Source: Paenibacillaceae bacterium (GTDB taxonomy: Bacteria; Bacillota; Bacilli; Paenibacillales; YIM-B00363). From it: a DNA stretch of 16,573 nt. The notes beneath the pieces were generated by a model. That model saw nothing but the letters and a program-made list of their open reading frames with translations. It ran no database searches and was not told the origin of the DNA. Every line of letters begins with the position of its first letter. Positions within the stretch are counted from its first letter, which is position 1. The stretch is from NCBI GenBank assembly GCA_018969805.1, contig JAGWXQ010000006.1, positions 1 through 16,573 on the forward strand, given 5' to 3'. A program made the translations under genes and the position numbers. Below, piece after piece: positions 7,195 to 13,188 of the stretch.

Positions 7195-8682
7195 ATGGAT
7201 CAGCAAACGTCGGCTGCACTCGTCAAAGACCTCGTGACGCGCACGCATGGCGACATGTACGTCGGTGTCGTTGGTGCAGTGCGTACAGGAAAATCAACGT
7301 TTATTAAGCGATTTATGGAAACTGTCGTATTGCCCCACATCGAAGATCCGGCTGAGCGCATGCGTGCACAAGATGAACTGCCACAAAGTGCCGCGGGAAA
7401 GACGATCATGACGACAGAGCCGAAGTTTGTACCGAATCAGGCGGTCACGATTCGCGTCACGGAAGGGATCGATGTGTCCGTGCGGCTCGTCGATTGTGTC
7501 GGTTATACCGTTCCGGGTGCGCTTGGATATGCGGATGAGCGTGGACCGCGTATGGTGCACACGCCGTGGTTTGCGGAGCCAATTCCGTTTGAAGAGGCAG
7601 CCGAAATCGGTACGCGGAAAGTCATTCAAGAACATTGTGCGCTGGGTGTGCTCGTCACGACCGACGGATCGATCGCTGACATTGCGCGTGCGGACTATGT
7701 AGAGGCAGAGCGCAGAGTCATCCAAGAATTGCGCGATGTCGGTAAGCCGTTTGTTATGATCATCAATTCCATCCATCCGCAGCATCCGGACACGTTGGCA
7801 TTGCGGGCATCGCTCACGGCAGAATACGACATTCCCGTCGTCGTGTATAGCGTACAAACGATGACCAAAGACGACATGATGGACTGTTTGCGCGAGGTGT
7901 TGGTTGAGTTTCCGGTGTGCGAAATACACGTACATCTGCCCAATTGGGTGCTCGTCTTAGAACCGTCCCATTGGTTGCGCAGTGGGATGGAAACGGCCGT
8001 CCGCGATTGTGTGCGGGGCATTCGCCGCGTGCGCGACATCGAGCGGCTCGGCGAGCGCATGTGTGCATACGAACACATCGAACGGGCAGTACTCGCATCG
8101 ATGCATATGGGCCACGGTGTCGCAGTTTTGGAAGTCCACGCCCCGCGACAACTGTACGATCAGATTTTGGTGGACATTGTCGGGACATCGATCGACAACA
8201 AAGCGTCGTTGCTCGCACTGATGATGGAGTACCGGCAAGCGAAAATTCACTACGATCGATTTAAGGAAGCGATCGATATGGTGCAAAAGACCGGATACGG
8301 TGTAGCGACTCCAGCACTCAGTGAGATGGTGCTCGATGAGCCGGAGCTCATCCGACAAGGATCGCGCTTTGGTGTGCGGCTCAAAGCGACCGCCCCGTCT
8401 ATTCACTTGATCCGCGTCGATGTCGAAAGTGAGTTTGCGCCGATTATCGGGACAGAAAAACAATCCGAAGAGCTCGTGCGGTACTTGATGCAAGATTTTG
8501 AAGTCAATCCGCTGCGCATTTGGGAATCGGATATGTTTGGGCGCTCGCTGCACTCCATCGTCCGTGAGGGGATTCAAGCAAAACTTGCCCTTTTTCCAGA
8601 CCATGCGCGGTACAAACTGCAAGAAACGCTCGGGCGCATCATTAACGAAGGCAGCGGAGGGATGATCGCCATTCTGTTGTAA
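7195..8682 (+). CDS. spoIVA: Stage IV sporulation protein A, spore coat basement-layer ATPase
   Basis: SpoIVA is made in the mother cell, is tethered to the forespore membrane by SpoVM, hydrolyses ATP and polymerises into the platform on which the spore coat is built; it also affects cortex formation. The 495-residue product (B. subtilis: 492) is collinear with the family. It has Walker A GAVRTGKS (27-34, catalytic-site Lys33), DELPQSAAGKTIMTTEPKF, VDCVGYTVPGALGY, PWFAEPIPFEEAAEIGTRK, a central helical region, and the highly conserved C-terminal block with RQGSRFGVRLKA, VDVESEFAPIIGTEKQSEEL and the ending INEGSGGMIAILL. I prefer ATG 7195, six bases after GGGGG (7184-7188), because the ATG at 7189 directly abuts the ribosome site. 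Regulation by a sigma-E-like promoter inside a hairpin is indicated just upstream. No terminator is visible after the stop. It is followed by the HU gene, as in B. subtilis. Confidence 0.98.
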   Translation: MDQQTSAALVKDLVTRTHGDMYVGVVGAVRTGKSTFIKRFMETVVLPHIEDPAERMRAQDELPQSAAGKTIMTTEPKFVPNQAVTIRVTEGIDVSVRLVDCVGYTVPGALGYADERGPRMVHTPWFAEPIPFEEAAEIGTRKVIQEHCALGVLVTTDGSIADIARADYVEAERRVIQELRDVGKPFVMIINSIHPQHPDTLALRASLTAEYDIPVVVYSVQTMTKDDMMDCLREVLVEFPVCEIHVHLPNWVLVLEPSHWLRSGMETAVRDCVRGIRRVRDIERLGERMCAYEHIERAVLASMHMGHGVAVLEVHAPRQLYDQILVDIVGTSIDNKASLLALMMEYRQAKIHYDRFKEAIDMVQKTGYGVATPALSEMVLDEPELIRQGSRFGVRLKATAPSIHLIRVDVESEFAPIIGTEKQSEELVRYLMQDFEVNPLRIWESDMFGRSLHSIVREGIQAKLALFPDHARYKLQETLGRIINEGSGGMIAILL

Positions 8683-8765
8683 ACGTTTCTTCGCTTGTAT
8701 TTGTTCGGATCGTGGCAACAACCAAAAAAAAATGAAAAAAAGGGTCATATTTTATAAAAAAGCTA

Positions 8766-8794
8766 TTGCATAAGGTGCTCCCCTGATTTATGAT
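8766..8794 (+). promoter_or_regulatory. Strong sigma-A promoter of the HU gene
   Basis: TTGCAT (8766-8771) and TATGAT (8789-8794) are separated by 17 bases. A/T-rich runs at about 8725-8763 lie immediately upstream and could act as an UP element. The predicted start is near 8801, giving a short leader of about 28 bases before the ATG. A TGATAT reading of the -10 with 19-base spacing is less likely. Confidence 0.7.
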
Positions 8795-8828
8795 ATATTT
8801 GTCGTAAATTTACGGGGGGTGAGCCCAG

Positions 8829-9134
8829 ATGAACAAACAAGAATTGATCTCAAAAGTCGCAGAGTCCACGAACCACACCAAGAAAGAAATCGGCGTCATC
8901 GTCGAGAGCGTCTTTGATGTGATCACGGCAACGTTGAGTTCCGGAGAAAAAGTGCAGATTGTTGGTTTTGGCAACTTCGAGGTGCGTGAGCGTTTGCCCC
9001 GCAAAGGGCGCAACCCGCAAACCGGTGAGGAAATCGACATTCCCGCAAGCCGTTCTCCAGCGTTTAAGGCGGGGAAAGCACTGAAAGACGGTGTGAATGC
9101 GCAGTTTGAAGCAGAGCGCGCAGCACAGCAGTAA
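8829..9134 (+). CDS. hbs: DNA-binding protein HU
   Basis: HU is the abundant nucleoid protein that bends DNA as a dimer; in Bacillus it is essential. The 101-residue product has the family signature from GFGNFEVRERLPRKGRNPQTG (residues 46-66, given here only as its key part) with the DNA-intercalating Pro63, and the ending SRSPAFKAGKALKDGVN. It is about nine residues longer than the 92-residue B. subtilis protein, through a C-terminal extension (AQFEAERAAQQ). The ATG at 8829 follows GGGGGGTGAG. The gene is monocistronic: it has its own sigma-A promoter and is followed 12 bases later by a strong terminator. Its place after spoIVA matches B. subtilis hbs. Confidence 0.97.
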   Translation: MNKQELISKVAESTNHTKKEIGVIVESVFDVITATLSSGEKVQIVGFGNFEVRERLPRKGRNPQTGEEIDIPASRSPAFKAGKALKDGVNAQFEAERAAQQ

Positions 9135-9146
9135 GGCGGTTGTCGT

Positions 9147-9171
9147 GGGCTGGACGACCAGCCCTTTTTTT
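9147..9171 (+). terminator. Rho-independent terminator of the HU gene
   Basis: GGGCTGG (9147-9153) pairs perfectly with CCAGCCC (9158-9164) around a four-base loop ACGA, and seven T residues follow (9165-9171). It starts 12 bases after the HU stop codon. Confidence 0.93.
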
Positions 9172-9208
9172 GTGTCCTAATGACAAGGTGACCTGGAGGA
9201 GGATTCGG

Positions 9209-9664
9209 ATGAACATAGGGGATGTTGTTCCGGATTTTTCATTGCCCGCGTCCGGCGGGACGACGTTTCGACTCAGTGAAGCGCGGGGGAAACGCGTCGT
9301 ACTGTTTTTTTACCCAAAAGATATGACACCCGGTTGTACGCAAGAGGCGTGTGATTTTCGGGACCGATATGACGCACTTGTTGCAAAAGACGTTGTGGTC
9401 GTCGGCATTTCTCCAGACGATGTCCGGTCACACGAGAAGTTTGTTGCGAAGCACGCACTGCCGTTTCCGCTGCTTGCGGACACACAAGCGTCTGTCGCAG
9501 GGATGTTTGGTGTGTGGGTCGAGAAGTCGATGTATGGGAAAAAGTACATGGGCATCGAGCGTTCGACGTGGATCATTGATGAAAACGGTGTACTGACGCA
9601 CGCGTGGCGCAATGTCAAAGTGCCGGGACACGTGGGCAACGTATGGGAGTGTGTTACAAATTAA
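9209..9664 (+). CDS. bcp: Thioredoxin-dependent peroxiredoxin, Bcp/PrxQ type
   Basis: Bcp enzymes reduce hydrogen peroxide and organic hydroperoxides with electrons from thioredoxin in the cytoplasm. The 151-residue product has the thioredoxin-fold order expected: GDVVPDFSLPASGG, then VVLFFYPKDMTPGCTQEAC with the peroxidatic C43 and resolving C48 five residues later (atypical 2-Cys PrxQ pattern), GISPDDVRSHEKF, LPFPLLAD and the late ERSTWIIDENGVL strand. The ATG at 9209 lies six bases after GGAGGAGG (9195-9202). A promoter is not obvious in the short space after the HU terminator. The TAA overlaps the ATG of the protease gene by one base, so the two are likely coupled. Confidence 0.95.
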   Translation: MNIGDVVPDFSLPASGGTTFRLSEARGKRVVLFFYPKDMTPGCTQEACDFRDRYDALVAKDVVVVGISPDDVRSHEKFVAKHALPFPLLADTQASVAGMFGVWVEKSMYGKKYMGIERSTWIIDENGVLTHAWRNVKVPGHVGNVWECVTN

Positions 9665-10602
9665 TGAGACTCATGAAGTATGCATTCCGTTTTGCCCAAG
9701 GTGGGGAGACGGTTCGAGGAGTGGGGGCGTTTGTGCAGGTAATCGGTCTGTGTATCGTTGTGGCACTCCTCGCCACACTATGGCGCGCCGAGGCAGCTGC
9801 TGCGGACACACGGGTCAGGTCAGAAGCGCGCACGCCACGCGTGTCGCCTGTGTTGCAGGTGCAAGCAGAGAAGCTGGGCAGTGGTGTCCTCGTCCGCCGC
9901 ACAGCGAAAGGGAACGCATATGTATACGATGTCATTACGGCAAAGCACGTTATTGGATCAAATGCCAAGACGGTGACATTGCGTGCCCACGTTTATGGAA
10001 AAAAGAGCAGTATTCCATCGTGGACGGGAACAGTGCGCGCGGTTCCTTGTGGTCCTGCAGACAACAACCGATCTACGGTTGGCGAGCGGTACAATCCATG
10101 CATCATCGATGTGGCATGGGTGCAGTTTTCGTCACAGCGATGGTTTCCTGTCATGGACATCGATACGAAACAACAATTTCGATCAGTGGAAGACGTGATG
10201 CGTACCTCGTTTGAGGTGCTAATCAATCAAAACATCTGCTTGCGGGGATTCCCAGGAGGGGAGTTTCAGGAATATTGCGATCGCCGTCCGTATTATGTCA
10301 TCACTGACGGGTTGCTGGGCACGTTTGATAACACCTCCCGTGCGCATGGAGGGGACGCGCGCACATTGTATTCCAAGTTTGGCGGGGCGATCGCCACAAT
10401 GGAAATACGGATCGAACCGGGTATGAGCGGTGGTGCGGTGTACAAAAACAATCAATTGCTCGGTATTGCAACCCGGGGGTCAAACGTCATTTATTATAAC
10501 AGATCTGGAACAGTACACAAAATACACTACATGTTTGCTGTGCCGATCGGCCTCGTGTGTGCATTGTGGAAGGACGTATGCACCCCATCGCGCGGATCTT
10601 GA
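9664..10602 (+). CDS. Exported trypsin-like (S1 fold) serine protease
   Basis: The 312-residue product begins with a short positive region, a hydrophobic helix (about 22-40) and an Ala-rich site (AEAAAAD, 42-48) that looks like a signal peptidase I cleavage site, so secretion or surface location is likely. The catalytic triad can be placed: H95 in VITAKHVIG, D149 in CIIDVAWVQF, and S255 in EPGMSGGAVY. The oxyanion motif is GMSGG rather than GDSGG, a form seen in some bacterial trypsin-fold proteases. A GSGVLV strand (72-77) precedes the histidine as usual. Six cysteines (129, 146, 192, 205, 299, 306) lie in the exported part. No PDZ domain is present, so it is not HtrA. The start is the ATG overlapping the bcp stop; ATG 9673 is an alternative. 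The stop codon lies inside the -35 box of the tRNA promoter. The substrate is unknown. Confidence 0.75.
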   Translation: MRLMKYAFRFAQGGETVRGVGAFVQVIGLCIVVALLATLWRAEAAAADTRVRSEARTPRVSPVLQVQAEKLGSGVLVRRTAKGNAYVYDVITAKHVIGSNAKTVTLRAHVYGKKSSIPSWTGTVRAVPCGPADNNRSTVGERYNPCIIDVAWVQFSSQRWFPVMDIDTKQQFRSVEDVMRTSFEVLINQNICLRGFPGGEFQEYCDRRPYYVITDGLLGTFDNTSRAHGGDARTLYSKFGGAIATMEIRIEPGMSGGAVYKNNQLLGIATRGSNVIYYNRSGTVHKIHYMFAVPIGLVCALWKDVCTPSRGS

Positions 10603-10627
10603 CATCGTCCACGAGCCCATGTACAAT
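10599..10627 (+). promoter_or_regulatory. Sigma-A promoter of tRNA-Pro
   Basis: A perfect TTGACA (10599-10604) is followed after 17 bases by TACAAT (10622-10627). Transcription would start a few bases before the tRNA. The -35 box contains the TGA stop of the protease gene. Confidence 0.85.
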
Positions 10628-10637
10628 TAAGACATTT

Positions 10638-10711
10638 CGGGGCATGGCGCAGTCTGGTAGCGCGCACCCTTGGGGTGGGTGAGGCCGTGGGTTCGAATCC
10701 CGCTGCTCCGA
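10638..10711 (+). tRNA. tRNA-Pro, anticodon GGG
   Basis: A full cloverleaf can be folded. The acceptor stem pairs CGGGGCA (10638-10644) with TGCTCCG (10704-10710), with one G-T pair and discriminator A at 10711. The D arm has stems GCGC/GCGC around AGTCTGGTA. The anticodon arm is CACCC - TTGGGGT - GGGTG, giving anticodon GGG with G37, usual for proline tRNAs. The variable loop is AGGCC and the T arm is GTGGG - TTCGAAT - CCCGC. The CCA end is not encoded. It would read CCC and CCU codons. A TGG isoacceptor must exist elsewhere for CCA and CCG. Confidence 0.95.
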
Positions 10712-10767
10712 TACGCACGGTTGTACAAGTGGCGTTGTGACGGTGTGCGTTGGGGGATCGGATTTTT

Positions 10768-10819
10768 GGATGCGCAACAAAAAAAGCTGGAGCATCTCGC
10801 TTTTTTTTGTTGCGCATCC
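10768..10819 (+). terminator. Long hairpin with internal A/T tracts, probable (bidirectional) terminator of tRNA-Pro
   Basis: Arms of 11 bases, GGATGCGCAAC (10768-10778) and GTTGCGCATCC (10809-10819), are perfect complements. Inside them a run of seven A (10779-10785) then GC faces GC and eight T (10801-10808). At the tip GAG (10790-10792) pairs with CTC (10796-10798). The A/T tracts are placed as in bidirectional intrinsic terminators, but the outer GC-rich arms are unusual. It lies 57 bases after the tRNA. Confidence 0.6.
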
Positions 10820-11130
10820 GTATGTCCATACATCGATCCGTTTCGCCAAACCGCCTTTTGCTTTCACCGCGCATACGGACTTTTCAAGCGATGGTTCCAA
10901 TAGGGGATTCGTATAAGCGCGTGCGCATGTAAAGTCAGTTTCTTAATGATCCGTATCGATTGTTTCCTGATACAATATGCGTGCGCTGATCGTTTGTATT
11001 TGTGCACATGATCAAGACCGTTTCATGAATGATCTTGACATCGTCGCAGCATTCGTGTACGATTGCCGTATGTGTTCTTTGAGATTGGGAGCCGTGTCCC
11101 ATATTGTCGATGAAGAGGAGCTGTGTCGAT
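10820..11130. other. Intergenic stretch between the hairpin and the hepS-like operon
   Basis: I see no convincing gene in this stretch of about 310 bases on either strand. It holds the promoter at 11035-11063, a further possible -10 (TACAAT, 10971-10976) without a convincing -35, and the ribosome site AAGAGGAG (11113-11120) of the next gene. In B. subtilis this position is filled by folE/mtrA and mtrB; nothing resembling the TRAP protein is visible here. Confidence 0.5.
11035..11063 (+). promoter_or_regulatory. Sigma-A promoter of the hepS-like / menG / mqnP operon
   Basis: A perfect TTGACA (11035-11040) is followed after 17 bases by TACGAT (11058-11063). Transcription should start near 11070, about 60 bases before the first GTG. 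The 15 bases around the -35 box are identical to those of the tRNA-Pro promoter. Confidence 0.75.
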
Positions 11131-11757
11131 GTGCGTCGTATGACGGGGCTATGGTACAAACGTGTACAGCATGTGCTTCATACCCCGCATATGCGGCATA
11201 GACCGACGCACATCGGTGCCGAATTGCTCTGTACGCTCGTGTTGGAGGCGTACCTCGTCCATCATGCGGCCGATGACTGGTCGGCGGAGATGCGTGATGC
11301 GGTGCTTGCGTCGGTGTGCCTTGTGCAGTGTGGTTTGCATGCGCACGAGGCGATGGATGCGGGTGTGGATGGGCGTGGGCGCCGGGTACTCATTGGAGAT
11401 TACTTGAGTGCACAATATTATTATTTATTGGCTTCTTGTGGGTTTGTAGAGGCGATCGCAGTCATTGCCGATGCGATTTGCGTATATACGACAGAAAAGC
11501 AGCGTGCGTGGGAGCAAGCGGGCACCGTGCACCGCATTGCAGGGGAGCGGGCGGTGTTTGTTGCTTGGGAGCGATGGATTGACGCAGACGCATTTGCCCA
11601 ATTTGCACAGACGATCGATGCGATCATAGAGCGGGCATCGGAGACGGATGGAGACGTATGGACGTTGTATGTGCAGTGTCCGTTTTTTGGGGGCGTACTC
11701 GCTCACGACATCGATGCGGTATTGTCGCAGTGGGTGCGGATCGACGGAGAGTCATGA
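11131..11757 (+). CDS. hepS: Heptaprenyl diphosphate synthase component I-like protein (HepS), first copy
   Basis: HepS is the small non-catalytic subunit that, with HepT, makes the heptaprenyl diphosphate side chain of menaquinone. The 208-residue product carries the recognisable HepS core: LVQCGLHAHEAM (64-75), then RRVLIGDYLSAQYYYLLAS (84-102, the family's GDY-S-YY segment) and AIAVIADAICVYTTEK (108-123). It is shorter than the B. subtilis protein (about 250 residues). Weak conservation outside this core is normal for the family. I chose GTG 11131, ten bases after AAGAGGAG (11113-11120); ATG 11140 is possible. The next gene, a diverged relative, starts 16 bases after the stop. The catalytic HepT partner is not in the window. 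Confidence 0.72.
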   Translation: MRRMTGLWYKRVQHVLHTPHMRHRPTHIGAELLCTLVLEAYLVHHAADDWSAEMRDAVLASVCLVQCGLHAHEAMDAGVDGRGRRVLIGDYLSAQYYYLLASCGFVEAIAVIADAICVYTTEKQRAWEQAGTVHRIAGERAVFVAWERWIDADAFAQFAQTIDAIIERASETDGDVWTLYVQCPFFGGVLAHDIDAVLSQWVRIDGES

Positions 11758-11773
11758 CAGGGGGGGAGCGCGC

Positions 11774-12460
11774 GTGGCGGGGGAATTTTATCAAATGATC
11801 GCCGATAAGTTTTGTGTCGATGAGGGGTCACCGTTTCATGACCTCCCACTGTTAAAGCCGTTTTTGGCGGTGTCGGTATTGGAGGCGTATTTGACGCACC
11901 GATGCACGTACCCGCGGATGAATGAGCAGTTGCGTACTGTGCTTCTTTATACGATTGGGTACGCGATTGCCGCACTGATTTCTCACGAACTGGATGAGCT
12001 CGATTTGAATATTCGCAAAAAGCGCATACCATCTAAGTTGTTTATTCGGATGTGTTTCGAGAAGCTGGAAGCGTTGGGGGATATTCAAGCCATCATGATC
12101 ATGACAAAAGCGTTGGAAGCGTACGATGTCGAAAAGTGGCGTGGATACGAGGAACAGGGCGCAAAAATTAGGGGAAACGATGTGGTACGCTGGCGCATCG
12201 AACGTTTGGAGCCGAAGTTGTTTGATCCGTGGGGCGCATGGATCGAACCGCGCGCACACTTTTTATTTGAACGCATGATTCGTGCTGCGACGTATGCAGA
12301 ATTTACGCTGTTGCCCACGCCCCCGGGTATGGCCTTCCAAAAAGTGTATGCGTTGCCGGGGGAAGTAGAGTTGCAAAACCTAATCGATCAAGAACCTTGT
12401 GCGGCGATACGAGACGATATGGCCATTGCGATCAAAAAATGGAAGAGGGAATTGCCATAG
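11774..12460 (+). CDS. Diverged HepS-like protein, second copy
   Basis: The 228-residue product is soluble and helical. By eye it is collinear with the preceding HepS-like protein: LEAYLTH (36-42) against LEAYLVH (38-44), an Ala/Ile-rich helix followed by HELDE (71-75) against the HEAM of the first copy, then EKLEALGDIQAIMIMTKALE (96-115) against the LLASCGFVEAIAVIADAI segment, and EKWRGYEEQG (120-129) against EKQRAWEQAG. The GDY-S-YY core is replaced by PSKLFIRMCFE (86-96), so it may have lost or changed the usual contact with the catalytic subunit. Start GTG 11774 has GGGGGGAG (11761-11768) five bases before it; ATG 11795 is an alternative. The 3' end overlaps the likely menG start by 22 bases. 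Function is inferred from position and resemblance only. Confidence 0.55.
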   Translation: MAGEFYQMIADKFCVDEGSPFHDLPLLKPFLAVSVLEAYLTHRCTYPRMNEQLRTVLLYTIGYAIAALISHELDELDLNIRKKRIPSKLFIRMCFEKLEALGDIQAIMIMTKALEAYDVEKWRGYEEQGAKIRGNDVVRWRIERLEPKLFDPWGAWIEPRAHFLFERMIRAATYAEFTLLPTPPGMAFQKVYALPGEVELQNLIDQEPCAAIRDDMAIAIKKWKRELP

Positions 12461-13188
12461 AGAACAATGGGAAAGCCCCCAAAGAAGTACACGATAAAGC
12501 AACGCATGTACACGCGCTATTCGAACGCATTGCCCCGACGTACGACCAGATGAACGACGTGCTCACGGCGCGTATTCATCGGCGGTGGCGGGCGTTTGCG
12601 ATGCGGCGCATGCGCGTACAGCGTGGACAGCGTGCGGTCGATTTGTGTTGTGGTACGTGTGACTGGACGATCGCGCTGGCAGAAGCGTCGCAAGGTGGCG
12701 ATGTGTGTGGTGTCGATTTTAGCGCACAGATGCTCATGTATGGGAAAGAGAAGCTTGCCCAAAGTCCATATGGCCATACGGTGACGCTCGTACAGGCTGA
12801 TGTGCATCGACTTCCGCTGACGGATGCGTCGGTCGATTTTGCGACGATCGGATTTGGGTTGCGCAATGTGGCGCATCTGGATACGGTGCTTGCCGAAATG
12901 CATCGTGTACTGCGTCCAGGGGGGCAAGCGGTGTGCTTGGATATGTCGCATCCGCGATCATTTTTTTTGCGCATTGGCGCGTCGATGTACTTAGGGACGG
13001 TGATGCCGTTTCTTGCACAGCTGTTCGTCAAAAAATATCGGGAGTACAAGTGGTTGCCCGAATCGCTGGAGTCTTTTCCAGATGGGGAGACGTTGTGTGC
13101 GATGTTTCGTGATGTGGGATTTGGGCAAGTGCGATGGTGGCCGCTCGGGTTTGGGGTCGCTGCGGTACACATCGGGGTGAAGCGATGA
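12439..13188 (+). CDS. menG: Demethylmenaquinone methyltransferase (MenG/UbiE family)
   Basis: MenG uses S-adenosylmethionine to methylate demethylmenaquinone, the last step to menaquinone. The product (about 249 residues) has the family opening HALFERIAPTYDQMNDVL and HRRWRAFAMRRM, SAM motif I VDLCCGTCDWTIAL (about 67-80; the usual GTG/GTA is GTC here), GVDFSAQML, the acidic VQADVHRLPLTDASVD and FGLRNV, and the C-terminal YKWLPESLESFPDGE block. The start is uncertain: ATG 12439 lacks a clear ribosome site and overlaps the upstream gene by 22 bases. The AGAGGGA at 12444-12450 would better serve a non-standard start at ATT 12451 or ATA 12457. The stop overlaps the ATG of the prenyltransferase gene (ATGA). 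Position after a HepS-like gene matches B. subtilis hepS-menG-hepT. Confidence 0.93.
   Translation: MEEGIAIENNGKAPKEVHDKATHVHALFERIAPTYDQMNDVLTARIHRRWRAFAMRRMRVQRGQRAVDLCCGTCDWTIALAEASQGGDVCGVDFSAQMLMYGKEKLAQSPYGHTVTLVQADVHRLPLTDASVDFATIGFGLRNVAHLDTVLAEMHRVLRPGGQAVCLDMSHPRSFFLRIGASMYLGTVMPFLAQLFVKKYREYKWLPESLESFPDGETLCAMFRDVGFGQVRWWPLGFGVAAVHIGVKR

Noticed and set aside
8683..8765. A terminator after spoIVA
   Set aside because: The A/T-rich stretch has no stem of useful length; it is better explained as an upstream element of the HU promoter.
10713..10750. ACGCAC / GTGCGT inverted repeat directly after the tRNA
   Set aside because: The six-base arms with a 26-base loop and no T tract are too weak to count as a terminator.
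10487..10900. A minus-strand frame of 137 residues over tRNA-Pro and the palindrome, and matching plus-strand frames
   Set aside because: They cross a clear tRNA and a hairpin whose two arms simply give mirrored peptides; no ribosome site or family pattern is seen.
10971..10976. TACAAT as a second promoter upstream of the hepS-like operon
   Set aside because: No acceptable -35 box lies 16-19 bases upstream, whereas 11035-11063 is near-perfect.
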